Assembly: GCF_000590885.1 (NCBI RefSeq)
Contig: NZ_JFHN01000036.1
Span: 1 to 63,182, forward strand
Direction: 5' to 3'
DNA length: 63,182 nucleotides
DNA from: Erwinia mallotivora
GTDB lineage: Bacteria > Pseudomonadota > Gammaproteobacteria > Enterobacterales > Enterobacteriaceae
The notes beneath the pieces are model-generated. The model was not told the origin of the DNA. It saw only the letters and a list, made by a program, of their open reading frames with translations, and ran no database searches. Shown here in pieces: positions 18,247-29,144 of the stretch. Within the stretch, counting starts at the first letter, position 1. Each line of letters opens with the position of its first letter. A program made the position numbers and the translations under genes.

Positions 18247-19085
18247 CGCTCACCTCCAATTGTTATTACTGCTTCCATATTTGTAAGGAATGGACGAAAG
18301 CCAAATTTATTGAAGTGCTGAAGAATAAACCAAATCCTGAAAAACTGGAACTGATTAAATTTTTGTTTTCTTATATCTTCAGCATCAAGACCAAAGTGAT
18401 CCTGTGCCGTAAATCTGACGCTGGCTTTCCAGCCTTTTTCATTGACATCGAGGCTCAGTATATCAATCCTGGTTGCATGAACGTCATGCACCGTTATACC
18501 CATTCCATTTATTTTATTCAGGAATGAATCAAACTTAGGAAGTCTGGTTGTTTTTATATTTTTCTTAAAAATATTCATTTTTTCTGAGGGAATTCCTTTG
18601 CTGGTGTAATCGACTAAGTCATTAATGATTTTTTTAAGTACAGTTTTTGTACACTCAGCTGAATTTTCAGAAATAATTTTGTTTCGATAAGCCGCATTCA
18701 GCTGAGCATCATTAAAAGGCGAGCCTGATGCACGTTGAAAGTGTCTTAACATCTGATTAATGAGATGTCTGTAAGGGCCAACAAAGGAAAAAGGCAAAGA
18801 GGTTATCTGCATTTCTTTAAACAACAGCCGCGCACATTCCTGAATGCTGACCTTTCCGCCTCGATGAACACCACCGTATGCGCCAGAGAAACGCGCCTGG
18901 GGATTATTAAAGGCAGTCAACCGGGTGAGTGAATAAGGGTCAACCACGTTGGATATCGTTGTCAGCCCGAATTCACTTTTCAACCTTGCTTCAGACAGAT
19001 TGCCGTGACGCATATCGCTGGCACCGTAATCATTAAAGCGACGCTGTGTCGTAAATATTGTTTGAGGAAAGATAGCGTTAGTCAC
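18243..19085 (-). CDS. DUF3289-family protein, putative type VI-type toxin
   Basis: 280 residues, no signal peptide and no clear membrane segment. The N-terminal ~190 residues (MTNAIFPQTIFTTQRRFNDY, then a long helical part) lead to a C-terminal domain VHDVHATRIDILSLDVNEKG, RFTAQDHFGLDAEDI, FRIWFILQHFNKFGFRPFLT, which I recognise as DUF3289. This family occurs in enterobacteria, often beside DUF943 genes; a toxic role is inference. Start is a GTG eight bases after AAAGGAG. DNA is visibly richer in A and T than the flanking cutC and cmoB genes. In E. coli the gap between cutC and cmoB holds unrelated tor genes, so this is a variable site. Confidence 0.75.
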   Translation of the reverse strand: MTNAIFPQTIFTTQRRFNDYGASDMRHGNLSEARLKSEFGLTTISNVVDPYSLTRLTAFNNPQARFSGAYGGVHRGGKVSIQECARLLFKEMQITSLPFSFVGPYRHLINQMLRHFQRASGSPFNDAQLNAAYRNKIISENSAECTKTVLKKIINDLVDYTSKGIPSEKMNIFKKNIKTTRLPKFDSFLNKINGMGITVHDVHATRIDILSLDVNEKGWKASVRFTAQDHFGLDAEDIRKQKFNQFQFFRIWFILQHFNKFGFRPFLTNMEAVITIGGER

Positions 19086-19252
19086 AAAAAGTACTCCTTT
19101 ACTTTTGCACTGTTAAAACAGACCTCGTGGTTACGCTGTCTGTGGCTGCCCGCCAGCTGATAGCGGGAGCAACAGACTAATCCTTATGGTAGGTCACAAC
19201 CAGCCTGACCGGGTTGTGACTGACTCTTCTGCGATGCCGCTCACCGGCATCT

Positions 19253-20217
19253 TCAGGGTTTACGCGCTATCAGCACCGCCCGCAGCGGGGCCGGATAGCC
19301 TTCCACCGTTTTGCCAGGGTCCTGCGGGTCAAGAAACTCGGCAAGCGATTCGCTGGTCATCCAGTCGGTGCGGCGCTGTTCATCGGTGCTGGTCACAGAG
19401 TGATCCGCGATGCGCACATCGACAAAACCACATTTTTCCAGCCAGTTCTTCAGCGCGCCGGTTGACGGAATAAACCACACGTTACGCATCTGTGCATACC
19501 GTTCTCCCGGCACCAGCACCGCCTGGTCATCACCGTCAATCACCAGGGTTTCCAGCACCAGTTCGCCGCCGCTGACCAGCTGATTTTTCAACTGGAAGAG
19601 ATGATCAAGCGGGGAACGGCGGTGGTAGAGCACGCCCATTGAAAACACCGTATCGAAGGCTTTCAGTTCAGGTAACTGCTCGATCCCAAGCGGCAGCAGA
19701 TGCGCACGCTGATCGTTGCCCAGTAGTTTACGTACCGCTTCAAACTGGCAGAGAAACAGCTGCATCGGGTCGATACCCACCACCAGATGCGCACCGGCAC
19801 CCACCATCCGCCACATGTGATAACCACTGCCGCAGCCCACGTCGAGGATAGTGCGCCCGGCAAGAGGGGAGATATGTGGCAACACCCGCTGCCATTTCCA
19901 GTCTGAACGCCATTCGGTATCAATCTTTGTGCCGTACAGCGAAAACGGTCCTTTACGCCACGGCATCAGGTTACGCAACAGCTTTTCGATTCCGCTGCGC
20001 TGACGATCGCTTAACTGGCTGCTGTCGGCGCTGACGCTGTGCAGCAGATCCAGCGTTTCCGGTTGCAGCAGTGGCAGATACTCCACGGCACGATCCCAGT
20101 TTTTGAAGTGGCCGTGCAACTGTTCCCGCTGCCAGCTGGCAATCTGTGCAGGGAGCGTCTCCAGCCAGCAGGACAAGGGGCCTTTGGCGATCAGCTGATA
20201 AAAATTACCAAAATCCA

Positions 20218-20218
<1 letters not shown>
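19253..20218 (-). CDS. cmoB: tRNA U34 carboxymethyltransferase CmoB
   Basis: Transfers the carboxymethyl group of carboxy-SAM to 5-hydroxyuridine at position 34 of several tRNAs, giving cmo5U. 321 residues starting [20 protein letters not shown] as in E. coli; SAM-site [20 protein letters not shown] and [17 protein letters not shown]. The frame is open further upstream, but this ATG overlaps the cmoA stop (ATGA) and matches the family start. Hairpins at 19193-19220 and 19233-19251 follow the gene. Confidence 0.96.
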
Positions 20219-21036
<818 letters not shown>

Positions 21037-21045
21037 TTACCTGTT

Positions 21046-21441
21046 TCAGTGCAGGGGCAGCACCAGATCCCACGGCAGGAAGATCAGGTTGAGGATGATC
21101 ATGGCCAGCAGGGAGAGCAGGGTTAACATCATGCCATTTTTGCGCCAAAGCAGAATGCTGGTGCGCATACCGTAACAGTGCAGCCCGCGCCCGATAAAAA
21201 ACAGCAGAGCTACCAGATGCAGCATCCAGATTTCCGCGCCGTTCATCTCCATCATCACCAGCAGCAACAGAGCAAGAGGAATGGTTTCCACCGCGTTGCC
21301 ATGAATACGAATTGCTATCTGCAAGTCATAAAACCCGCCGTCACCATGTGCCACCCGATACTGGCGGCGTAAACGAACCACCTGAAGCGTTAACACGATG
21401 AGAAACAGTGCTCCAGTTACCACGTACAGTGCGCTGACCAT
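21046..21441 (-). CDS. yecN: MAPEG-family membrane protein YecN
   Basis: 131 residues with four membrane helices; MAPEG proteins include glutathione transferases and peroxidases but YecN itself has no proven activity. Marker RIHGNAVETIPLALLLLVMM-EMNGAE matches the family. The frame extends 23 codons upstream, but the start MVSALYVVTGALF equals that of E. coli YecN and gives the same length. Confidence 0.9.
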   Translation of the reverse strand: MVSALYVVTGALFLIVLTLQVVRLRRQYRVAHGDGGFYDLQIAIRIHGNAVETIPLALLLLVMMEMNGAEIWMLHLVALLFFIGRGLHCYGMRTSILLWRKNGMMLTLLSLLAMIILNLIFLPWDLVLPLH

Positions 21442-21561
21442 CCTGACTCCGTTTAGCACTAAAAAAACCCGTCGCCAATAATAGCGGTGAAAGCGGGCAC
21501 TGTCATACACAATGCAGCCGCAACGGATGCAGCCGTGAGTGGTGGCAGGGCGTTGACCCGC

Positions 21562-22386
21562 TCAGAACAGCGAATTTTGCTGCGGCCAGTCTGGCATGGC
21601 GCCCACCTGCGGCAGGGCCTGTTGCAGCGCAGGCCACAGGTATTGCACCAGCTGAGGCGCAAAAGCCACATCCGGCGTGTGAATAAACAGCCACGGCTGG
21701 CCCTGTTCACACCACTGCGGCAGCTTGTCCAGCCACGCCTGGAACCAGCGCAGGTTGGCCTGCCGATCATCACCACCGATAAAACGCACCATCGGCTGGT
21801 CTGCGGTCATCACCGCATGGACCGGCAGGCGGGGCTTTTTACGCTGGGCCTCAATAATGGCAGCGTCAGAGGGGATAGCGGCATGTACACCACGAGTATC
21901 CAGCACGACCCGGTTAACCCCACGTTGGTGCAGGCCGCGATTGAGCGCCTGCTCGGCTTCACCTTTGGCAAAAAATTGCGGATGGCGAACCTCCACGCCG
22001 TAGCGAAAACTGTCGGGCAACCCGTCAAGAAATGCCCACAGCGTGGGAAGATCGGCCGGGCTGAAGGCGGCAGGCAGTTGCAGCCAGTACTGGCCCAGGC
22101 GGGCGGCCAGCGGCTCCATCAGCGCAAAAAATTCGGCGGTGAGCGTGTCACACTGCCGCAGCGCTGCCTGATGAGTGATGGTGGCAGGAAATTTAAAACA
22201 GAAGCGGAAATCGTCATGAGTCATGTCCCGCCAGCGCTGGACAATATCCGGGCGTGGCAGGGCATAAAGCGTGGTGTTCCCTTCCACGCAGTTGAAATAG
22301 CGGGCGTAATCCGCCAGGGTGACGATGCCCAGCTTTTTCCATTGTGGGTGCTGCCACTGCGGCAGTCCGAGATAAAAGGTTTTCAC
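21562..22386 (-). CDS. yecE: DUF72-family protein YecE
   Basis: 274 residues of the DUF72 TIM-barrel family (FYLGLPQWQHPQWKKLG, FNCVEGNTTLYALPRPD, FCFKFPATITH, RVVLDTRGVH). Function not established. The GTG at 22386 is chosen over an ATG 15 codons upstream: AGGAAAGG lies seven bases before it and the N-terminus then matches E. coli YecE. Same strand as yecD, 92 bases after it. Confidence 0.9.
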   Translation of the reverse strand: MKTFYLGLPQWQHPQWKKLGIVTLADYARYFNCVEGNTTLYALPRPDIVQRWRDMTHDDFRFCFKFPATITHQAALRQCDTLTAEFFALMEPLAARLGQYWLQLPAAFSPADLPTLWAFLDGLPDSFRYGVEVRHPQFFAKGEAEQALNRGLHQRGVNRVVLDTRGVHAAIPSDAAIIEAQRKKPRLPVHAVMTADQPMVRFIGGDDRQANLRWFQAWLDKLPQWCEQGQPWLFIHTPDVAFAPQLVQYLWPALQQALPQVGAMPDWPQQNSLF

Positions 22387-22478
22387 TTGCCTTTCCTGTG
22401 ATCCAACGGCAATGAAATGTAACCAATTCAACCCTGCGGGGGCAACAGCCCGTACGTCCTTTTAGCTGATCGGCTGCA

Positions 22479-23042
22479 TCACAATGCGGCAATCACCTGT
22501 TCGCTGGAGCGTACCCGCCCCAGCCGGGGGAAGATGTGGCTGAAGCTGCCGCGGTGCTCCGCCTCGCTGCCTGCGCTGCAAATATCTTCAGCAATCACCA
22601 GCTTAAAGCCCAGTTCCCAGGCGTTGCGGGCGGTGGATTCGACGCCGATATTGGTCGATATGCCACCCAGCACAAGGGTATCAATACCGCGCCTGCGCAG
22701 TTGCAGCTCCAGATCCGTGCCATAAAATGCTCCCCACTGATGCTTGGTGACCAGAATATCGCTCTGTTGCCTGCCGAGGGCGGGAGGCCATGCCCACCAG
22801 TTATCCGGTAACGGGCCGCCGCTGGCGGCATCCACCGGTTGCTTCGGTGCATCAGCAAAATCGTCCGCCCAGCCAACGCGCACCAGTACTACCGGCGCAC
22901 CGACGGCGCGAAACTTTTCTGCCAGCATCGCCGCCCGCGACACCACCTCAGTGGCGCTATGGGGGGCTTTAGCAAAAGGCAGGATACCTTCCTGTAAATC
23001 AATCAGTACCAGGGCGGTGGACGCCGCAGTTAATTCCAGCAT
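22479..23042 (-). CDS. yecD: Isochorismatase-family protein YecD
   Basis: 187 residues of the cysteine-hydrolase (isochorismatase-like) fold: [15 protein letters not shown] with the conserved Asp, [20 protein letters not shown] with the conserved Lys, and [19 protein letters not shown], in which the usual nucleophilic Cys is Gly, as I recall for E. coli YecD. Hydrolase activity is therefore doubtful. Start [15 protein letters not shown] is chosen because it matches the family and AGGAGAG precedes it. Confidence 0.9.
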   Translation of the reverse strand: MLELTAASTALVLIDLQEGILPFAKAPHSATEVVSRAAMLAEKFRAVGAPVVLVRVGWADDFADAPKQPVDAASGGPLPDNWWAWPPALGRQQSDILVTKHQWGAFYGTDLELQLRRRGIDTLVLGGISTNIGVESTARNAWELGFKLVIAEDICSAGSEAEHRGSFSHIFPRLGRVRSSEQVIAAL

Positions 23043-23353
23043 GATCTCTCCTGTCATAAAGGCGAAATGATTAAAAGCCTCTGCCATCAGGCTGTTTTAC
23101 CTGCCATTCCGGCGCCGGGCAGTACCCGATATCCTCACCCACTGCGTGCAGGTTCCGGTTTCGGCGCGCTGTCGGTGTGCGGACGGGCGGCGACCATAAC
23201 CCCGGGTGGGACAGGCTGTAAGACTGCCGATCATCGCTGAAAACCGGCGGCAGTCACAATGTCAGACAGGCTGCAAATTTGTTAGCTTTTGTGAGTAACC
23301 GGCCAGGTGAGACGATCGGCGCATTATCACTGACACAGAGTGCGTGGTGGCTC
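23043..23353. other. Intergenic stretch between yecD and the aspS promoter
   Basis: About 310 bases without a convincing gene. An imperfect inverted repeat (ACTGCCG near 23223 and CGGCAGT near 23247) is present, meaning unknown. The yecD promoter must lie here. Confidence 0.4.
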
Positions 23354-23382
23354 TTATCGTGCCGGGGTTTTTACATTATAAT
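23354..23382 (+). promoter_or_regulatory. Sigma-70 promoter of aspS
   Basis: TTATCG (23354-23359), a 17-base spacer and a perfect TATAAT (23377-23382), 90 bases before the aspS start. Confidence 0.65.
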
Positions 23383-23471
23383 GGCCGCCTTTTTTCACGG
23401 CAGCGCAGCCGCTCCGGGGCTGAACAGAGCAACCTGCTGCCGGTGAGCGGCGAAGTTTAAAGGATATCGTT

Positions 23472-25271
23472 ATGCGTACTGAGTATTGCGGACAGATCAA
23501 CCTGTCTCACGTCGGACAGCAGGTAACATTGTGTGGCTGGGTTAATCGCCGCCGCGACCTGGGAAGCCTGATCTTTATTGATATGCGTGACCGCGAAGGT
23601 ATCGTTCAGGTTTTTTTCGATCCTGACCGTCAGGACGCGTTTAAACTGGCCTCTGAGCTGCGTAACGAATTTTGCATTCAGCTTACCGGTCTGGTGCGCG
23701 CCCGTGATGAGAAAAACAAAAACAGCGAGATGGCCACGGGTGACATTGAGGTTTTCGCTACCGATCTGACCATTATCAACCGTGCCGAACCGCTGCCACT
23801 GGATTCCAATCAGACCAACAGCGAAGAAGCCCGTCTGAAATATCGCTATCTCGACCTGCGTCGTCCGGAGATGGCCCAGCGCCTGAAAGCCCGTGCCAGA
23901 ATCACCAGCTTTGTCCGTCGTTTTATGGATGACAACGGTTTTCTGGATATCGAAACGCCCATGCTGACCAAAGCGACGCCGGAAGGGGCCCGCGACTACC
24001 TGGTGCCCAGCCGCGTACATAAAGGTAAGTTTTATGCACTGCCGCAATCCCCACAGCTGTTTAAACAGCTGCTGATGATGTCCGGTTTCGATCGCTACTA
24101 CCAGATTGTGAAATGTTTCCGCGACGAAGACCTGCGCGCCGACCGTCAGCCAGAATTCACCCAGATCGATGTGGAAACCTCCTTTATGACCGCACCTCAG
24201 GTGCGTACGCTGATGGAGACCATGGTTCGCCAGCTCTGGCAGCAGGAGAAAGGCATCGACCTGGGCGATTTTCCAATGATGACCTTTGCTGACGCCATGC
24301 GCCGCTATGGTTCCGACAAGCCCGACCTGCGTAATCCGATGGAGCTGGTGGACGTTGCCGATCTGTTGCAGCAGGTGGAGTTTAAGGTCTTCTCCGGACC
24401 GGCCAACGATGCGAAAGGACGCGTGGCAGCGCTGCGTGTGCCGGGCGGTGCCCAACTCAGCCGTAAGCAGATTGATGAATACGGTAAATTTGTTGAAATC
24501 TACGGTGCCAAAGGCCTGGCCTGGATGAAGGTCAACCAGCGTGATGCTGCCCTGGACGGCATCACCAGCCCGGTCGCTAAATTCCTCAGCGCGGACATTG
24601 TGGAAAGTATCCTTGCGCGTACCGGTGCTGGCGACGGCGACTGCATCTTCTTCGGTGCCGACAGCGCCAGCGTGGTGGCGGATGCGTTAGGCGCTCTGCG
24701 GCTGAAAGTGGGCCGTGACCTGAATATCACCCGCAACGATGGCTGGGCTCCGCTGTGGGTGGTGGATTTCCCGATGTTTGAAGGCGATGGTGAAGGCGGT
24801 CTGAGCGCGATGCACCATCCATTCACCGCACCGCGTGATATGACGCCGGAGCAGCTGAACAACGCGCCGGAAACCGCCATCGCCAACGCCTACGATATGG
24901 TGATCAATGGCTATGAGGTGGGTGGCGGTTCGGTGCGTATTCATAATGGTCAGATGCAACAGACGGTGTTTGGCATTCTGGGTATTACCGAACAGGAACA
25001 GCGTGTAAAGTTTGGCTTCCTGCTCGATGCGCTGAAGTTCGGCACGCCACCCCATGCCGGACTGGCCTTTGGCCTCGATCGGCTGGTGATGTTACTGACC
25101 GGCACCGACAATATTCGTGACGTTATCGCCTTCCCGAAAACCACCGCAGCGGCCTGTCTGATGACCGAGGCACCAAGCTTTGCGAATCCGGCCTCACTGG
25201 CGGAACTGGGTATTGAGGTGGCGAAAAAATATCAGCCGTCCACTGCTGGCGAAACGCCAGAGAACAACTGA
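23472..25271 (+). CDS. aspS: Aspartyl-tRNA synthetase
   Basis: Charges tRNA-Asp. 599 residues, class II: N-terminal OB-fold anticodon domain ([18 protein letters not shown]), motif 2 [18 protein letters not shown], the bacterial GAD insertion domain in the middle, and motif 3 [16 protein letters not shown] few residues longer than E. coli AspRS at the C-terminus. One-base overlap with nudB. Confidence 0.98.
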   Translation: MRTEYCGQINLSHVGQQVTLCGWVNRRRDLGSLIFIDMRDREGIVQVFFDPDRQDAFKLASELRNEFCIQLTGLVRARDEKNKNSEMATGDIEVFATDLTIINRAEPLPLDSNQTNSEEARLKYRYLDLRRPEMAQRLKARARITSFVRRFMDDNGFLDIETPMLTKATPEGARDYLVPSRVHKGKFYALPQSPQLFKQLLMMSGFDRYYQIVKCFRDEDLRADRQPEFTQIDVETSFMTAPQVRTLMETMVRQLWQQEKGIDLGDFPMMTFADAMRRYGSDKPDLRNPMELVDVADLLQQVEFKVFSGPANDAKGRVAALRVPGGAQLSRKQIDEYGKFVEIYGAKGLAWMKVNQRDAALDGITSPVAKFLSADIVESILARTGAGDGDCIFFGADSASVVADALGALRLKVGRDLNITRNDGWAPLWVVDFPMFEGDGEGGLSAMHHPFTAPRDMTPEQLNNAPETAIANAYDMVINGYEVGGGSVRIHNGQMQQTVFGILGITEQEQRVKFGFLLDALKFGTPPHAGLAFGLDRLVMLLTGTDNIRDVIAFPKTTAAACLMTEAPSFANPASLAELGIEVAKKYQPSTAGETPENN

Positions 25272-25705
25272 TGCTTTACAAGCATCCGGTATCGGTGTTG
25301 GTGGTGATTTTCGCCCGCGATACCGGGCGGGTGCTGATGTTACAGCGGCGCGACGACCCGGCATTCTGGCAGTCGGTCACCGGCAGCCAGGAAGCGGGCG
25401 AAAGTCTCGCGGCAACCGCGCAGCGTGAAGTGTGGGAAGAGACCGGGATCGCTATCCGGGCGGAAGGACTTGAGCTGGTGGATTGCCACCGGCAGATAGA
25501 ATTCGAAATCTTCGCCCACTTCCGCCATCGCTACGCACCTGACGTGACACATAACCGTGAGCACTGGTTCAGCCTGGCGCTGCCGACAGAGCGGGACATT
25601 GCGCTGAGTGAGCATTCCGCTTTCCGCTGGCTTAAGCCAGCGCAGGCCGCGGCGCTGACCTGCTCGTGGAGTAACCGTCAGGCAATTGAAGAATTTGTGC
25701 AGTAA
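25271..25705 (+). CDS. nudB: Dihydroneopterin triphosphate pyrophosphohydrolase NudB
   Basis: Nudix hydrolase that removes pyrophosphate from dihydroneopterin triphosphate, the first committed folate step after GTP cyclohydrolase. 144 residues; Nudix box G-x5-E-x7-REVWEETGI is complete at residues ~40-60. ATG overlaps the aspS stop (TGATG), as in E. coli. Confidence 0.94.
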   Translation: MLYKHPVSVLVVIFARDTGRVLMLQRRDDPAFWQSVTGSQEAGESLAATAQREVWEETGIAIRAEGLELVDCHRQIEFEIFAHFRHRYAPDVTHNREHWFSLALPTERDIALSEHSAFRWLKPAQAAALTCSWSNRQAIEEFVQ

Positions 25706-25843
25706 TGTTTAACCGTCGTCGTCTGTGACAGGACGACAGAGTTTAGCTGAACCCCCGGGTGTAAACGATGTGGTCGGTGTTCGCTGCCAGCGAATGCTAC
25801 CGGCACTCAGCAAGCCTCCGGGGGGCGAGGAGAGAATTAAAAA

Positions 25844-26587
25844 ATGGCTGGTCACAGTAAATGGGCAAACACCAAACACCGCAAAGCGGCGCAGGATGCC
25901 AAGCGCGGCAAAATTTTCACCAAAATTATTCGTGAGCTGGTTACCGCCGCAAAACTGGGCGGGGGCGACGCCGGTTCAAACCCGCGTCTGCGTGCGGCGA
26001 TGGATAAAGCGCTGTCCAACAATATGACCCGCGACACCATGAACCGGGCGATTGCCCGTGGCGTCGGTGGTGATGATGACAGCAACATGGAAACCATTAT
26101 TTATGAAGGTTATGGTCCGGGTGGTACGGCAGTGATGGTGGAGTGCCTGAGCGATAACCGCAACCGTACCGTATCCGAAGTGCGCCATGCCTTTACCAAA
26201 ACCGGTGGCAACCTGGGGACGGATGGCTCGGTAGCCTATCTGTTCACCCGCAAAGGGGTAATCTCTTTCGCGCCGGGTCTGGAAGAAGATACGGTGATGG
26301 ATGCGGCGCTGGAAGCGGGTGCCGACGATGTCATGTCATATGATGATGGTGCCATTGACGTGTTCACCGCCTGGGAATCGCTCGGCGAGGTAAAAGACGC
26401 GCTGATCGCCGCCGGACTGACCCCGGATTCAGCGGAAGTCACCATGATCCCCTCGACCAAATCGGATATGGATGAAGAAACCGCACCGAAGCTGCTGCGC
26501 CTGATAGACATGCTGGAAGACTGCGACGACGTGCAGGAAGTCTACCATAACGGTGAGATCTCCGATGAGGTGGCGGCGACGCTGTAA
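25844..26587 (+). CDS. yebC: YebC/PmpR-family protein (TACO1 family)
   Basis: 247 residues with the family start [20 protein letters not shown] and [15 protein letters not shown] segment [20 protein letters not shown]. The family has been described both as DNA-binding regulators and as translation factors that relieve ribosome stalling at proline-rich stretches. Preceded by GGCGAGGAGAG. Conserved place between nudB and ruvC. Confidence 0.95.
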   Translation: MAGHSKWANTKHRKAAQDAKRGKIFTKIIRELVTAAKLGGGDAGSNPRLRAAMDKALSNNMTRDTMNRAIARGVGGDDDSNMETIIYEGYGPGGTAVMVECLSDNRNRTVSEVRHAFTKTGGNLGTDGSVAYLFTRKGVISFAPGLEEDTVMDAALEAGADDVMSYDDGAIDVFTAWESLGEVKDALIAAGLTPDSAEVTMIPSTKSDMDEETAPKLLRLIDMLEDCDDVQEVYHNGEISDEVAATL

Positions 26588-26630
26588 TGGTGTTGCGCCG
26601 ACCGCAAACCCGCCTGTCCGGAGAAAGCTG

Positions 26631-27152
26631 ATGGCTGTGATTCTTGGTATCGATCCGGGCTCGCGTATTACAGGCTATGGTGTTATCCGCCAGGTGGGAC
26701 GGCAGTTAAGCTGGCTGGGCAGTGGCTGCATTCGCACTAACGTCACCGATCTGCCGTCGCGCCTGAAGCTGATTTACGCCGGTGTCAGCGAAATAATTAC
26801 CCAGTTTCAACCGGACTTCTTCGCCATTGAGCAGGTTTTTATGGCGAAAAATGCCGATTCGGCGCTGAAGCTGGGTCAGGCGCGCGGCTGTGCGATTGTG
26901 GCGGCGGTTAATCACGATCTGCCGGTATTTGAATACGCTGCGCGCCAGGTGAAACAAACGGTGGCCGGGACCGGAGGCGCGGAGAAAAGCCAGGTTCAGC
27001 ATATGGTAAAAACGTTGCTGAAACTCTCCGTCAGCCCCCAGGCGGATGCAGCGGATGCGCTGGCTATTGCCATCACCCATTGCCATCTCAGTCAGAATAT
27101 TAACCGTATCGGGGAAGGGCAGTTGAATCTGGCAAGAGGACGGCTGCGCTGA
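26631..27152 (+). CDS. ruvC: Holliday junction resolvase RuvC
   Basis: Endonuclease that cuts Holliday junctions symmetrically during recombination repair. 173 residues; RNase H-like fold with first acidic residue in [14 protein letters not shown], Glu in [12 protein letters not shown], and the C-terminal acidic pair in [15 protein letters not shown]. The open frame runs 26 codons further upstream into yebC; the ATG at 26631 follows GGAGAAAGC and gives the family length. Confidence 0.97.
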   Translation: MAVILGIDPGSRITGYGVIRQVGRQLSWLGSGCIRTNVTDLPSRLKLIYAGVSEIITQFQPDFFAIEQVFMAKNADSALKLGQARGCAIVAAVNHDLPVFEYAARQVKQTVAGTGGAEKSQVQHMVKTLLKLSVSPQADAADALAIAITHCHLSQNINRIGEGQLNLARGRLR

Positions 27153-27202
27153 CCTCTGCCGATGACCGCATTCCCGCCCTGTTTTCTCACCCCGGTCAGA
27201 CT

Positions 27203-27230
27203 AAGCTGGATATTCATCCAGCTTTTTTTA
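27203..27230 (+). terminator. Hairpin with T run between ruvC and ruvA, overlapping the LexA box
   Basis: AAGCTGGAT and ATCCAGCTT form a perfect 9-bp stem with loop ATTC, followed by seven T residues. It should end the ruvC transcript. The same bases form the SOS operator of ruvA. Confidence 0.8.
27204..27223 (+). promoter_or_regulatory. LexA (SOS) box before ruvA
   Basis: CTGGATATTCATCCAG has the CTG-N10-CAG form of the LexA operator and is very close to the known E. coli ruvA box. A -10-like TATGGTATAACC follows at 27229-27240. Expect ruvAB, but not ruvC, to be SOS-induced. Confidence 0.85.
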
Positions 27231-27269
27231 TGGTATAACCGCACATCATCTTTTCTGAAGGAAGCAAAC

Positions 27270-27887
27270 GTGATTGGTCGTCTGAGAGGCAATATCCTGG
27301 AGAAACAGCCGCCGCTGGTGGTGCTGGAAGCCAACGGCGTTGGCTATGAAGTGCATATGCCGATGACCTGTTTTTATCAACTTCCTGAGCTGAATCATGA
27401 AGCGATCGTTTTTACCCACTTTGTGGTGCGTGAAGATGCGCAGCTGCTGTTTGGTTTTAACAGCAAACAGGAGCGGGCGCTGTTTCGTGAGCTGATAAAA
27501 GTAAACGGCGTCGGGCCAAAACTGGCGCTGGCGATCCTCTCCGGTATGTCGGCGCAGCAGTTTGTCACCGCCGTGGAGCGTGAAGAGATCGCGGCGCTGG
27601 TGAAATTACCCGGCGTGGGTAAAAAAACCGCCGAGCGGCTGGTGGTGGAGATGAAAGACCGCTTCAAAGGGATGCATGGCGATCTGTTTGCCGCTGATGT
27701 GCCCTTTGCGCTGACCAGCGAGGTTCAGCCTGCGGCGGCGGTCAATGATACTGAAAGCGAGGCGGTTGCTGCGCTGGTATCACTGGGATATAAACCCCAG
27801 GAAGCCAGCCGGATGATCAGCAAAGTTGGCCGTCCTGACGCCGATTGTGAAACCTTAATCCGTGAAGCCCTGCGCGCAGCCATCTGA
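27270..27887 (+). CDS. ruvA: Holliday junction branch migration protein RuvA
   Basis: Tetrameric protein that holds the Holliday junction and loads RuvB. 205 residues from a GTG start ([20 protein letters not shown]), preceded by GAAGGAAGC. OB-fold N-domain, two helix-hairpin-helix motifs ([33 protein letters not shown]), acidic linker and the C-terminal RuvB-binding domain. Frame upstream of the GTG is a continuation without start evidence. Confidence 0.97.
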   Translation: MIGRLRGNILEKQPPLVVLEANGVGYEVHMPMTCFYQLPELNHEAIVFTHFVVREDAQLLFGFNSKQERALFRELIKVNGVGPKLALAILSGMSAQQFVTAVEREEIAALVKLPGVGKKTAERLVVEMKDRFKGMHGDLFAADVPFALTSEVQPAAAVNDTESEAVAALVSLGYKPQEASRMISKVGRPDADCETLIREALRAAI

Positions 27888-27895
27888 GGTAAAGC

Positions 27896-28900
27896 ATGAT
27901 TGAAGCCGACCGCCTGGTATCGCCGGGAACGATATCTGAAGAAGAGGTCATCGACCGCGCCATCCGGCCCAAACTGCTGGCTGAGTATGTCGGTCAGCCG
28001 GTGGTGCGTGAGCAGATGGATATCTTTATCCGTGCAGCCAAAATGCGTGGCGATGCGCTGGATCACCTGTTGATCTTTGGCCCGCCGGGGCTGGGTAAAA
28101 CCACGCTGGCTAATATCGTTGCTAACGAAATGGGCGTGAACCTGCGTACCACATCCGGACCGGTACTGGAAAAAGCGGGCGATCTGGCGGCGATGCTGAC
28201 CAATCTTGAACCGCACGACGTGCTGTTTATCGATGAAATCCACCGCCTGTCGCCGGTAGTGGAAGAGGTGCTGTATCCGGCGATGGAAGATTACCAGCTG
28301 GATATCATGATTGGCGAAGGCCCGGCTGCCCGCTCCATCAAACTTGATCTGCCGCCCTTTACGCTGATCGGTGCCACCACCCGCGCCGGGTCACTGACGT
28401 CGCCGCTGCGCGACCGTTTTGGTATTGTGCAACGGCTGGAATTCTATAAGGTCGAAGACCTGCAACACATTGTGGCACGCAGCGCCGCCTGTCTTGGCCT
28501 GGCCTTGAGTGATGAAGGCGCGCTGGAAATTGCCCGCCGCTCCCGTGGTACACCACGCATAGCGAACCGACTGCTGCGCCGCGTCCGTGACTTCTCCGAG
28601 GTCCGTGCCGCAGGCGATCTCAGCGGCGAAGTGGCGGCACGGGCGCTGGATATGCTCAATGTCGATACCGAAGGTTTCGACTATATGGATCGTAAGTTGC
28701 TGCTGGCGATTATCGATAAGTTCACCGGCGGCCCGGTGGGGCTGGATAACCTGGCGGCGGCGATTGGCGAAGAGCGCGAAACCATTGAGGACGTGCTGGA
28801 GCCGTATCTGATCCAGCAGGGATTTATTCAACGTACGCCGCGTGGACGTATCGCCACACAACATGCCTATAAACATTTCGGTATCAGCCGGGACGCGTAA
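27896..28900 (+). CDS. ruvB: Holliday junction helicase motor RuvB
   Basis: AAA+ ATPase that drives branch migration on RuvA-bound junctions. 334 residues; Walker [13 protein letters not shown], Walker B LFIDEIHR, sensor 1 LIGATTRAG, arginine-finger region LRDRFG, and the C-terminal winged helix ending [20 protein letters not shown]. Starts eight bases after ruvA. Confidence 0.98.
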   Translation: MIEADRLVSPGTISEEEVIDRAIRPKLLAEYVGQPVVREQMDIFIRAAKMRGDALDHLLIFGPPGLGKTTLANIVANEMGVNLRTTSGPVLEKAGDLAAMLTNLEPHDVLFIDEIHRLSPVVEEVLYPAMEDYQLDIMIGEGPAARSIKLDLPPFTLIGATTRAGSLTSPLRDRFGIVQRLEFYKVEDLQHIVARSAACLGLALSDEGALEIARRSRGTPRIANRLLRRVRDFSEVRAAGDLSGEVAARALDMLNVDTEGFDYMDRKLLLAIIDKFTGGPVGLDNLAAAIGEERETIEDVLEPYLIQQGFIQRTPRGRIATQHAYKHFGISRDA

Positions 28901-28919
28901 TCGCCGAAGCGGTTTTTTT
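28899..28919 (+). terminator. Short hairpin with T run after ruvB
   Basis: AATCGC, loop CGAA, GCGGTT then five more T residues; the ruvB stop codon is part of the stem. Small, but well placed to end the operon. Confidence 0.55.
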
Positions 28920-29058
28920 CTGCTGACAACAAATGCTTTCATATCAGGCTAATGGCTGTCAGTTAATCGCGTCATACTGCTGTTTCATCTGAGACAGCCG
29001 TTTTTTGATCGCTGACTGAAGACTAAATCGACATCAGAAATGGTCCGTTTTGACGGGT

Positions 29059-29107
29059 AAAAAAGTGACAGCGGGTAACGACGGTTAGCTGACCGAACGC
29101 TGTCACT
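29059..29107 (-). terminator. Terminator of the GNAT gene
   Basis: AGTGACAGCG (29064-29073) pairs with CGCTGTCACT (29098-29107), 10 bp; read on the minus strand the hairpin is followed by a T run (A residues at 29059-29064). It sits 38 bases after the minus-strand acetyltransferase gene. Confidence 0.7.
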
Positions 29108-29144
29108 CCAGGTCGCCAAATCATCCCGCTCGATTACCGTCCCT

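Noticed and set aside
19193..19251. Two hairpins downstream of cmoB as terminators
   Set aside because: Good stems but no T run on the minus strand; noted in the cmoB entry and not called as terminators.
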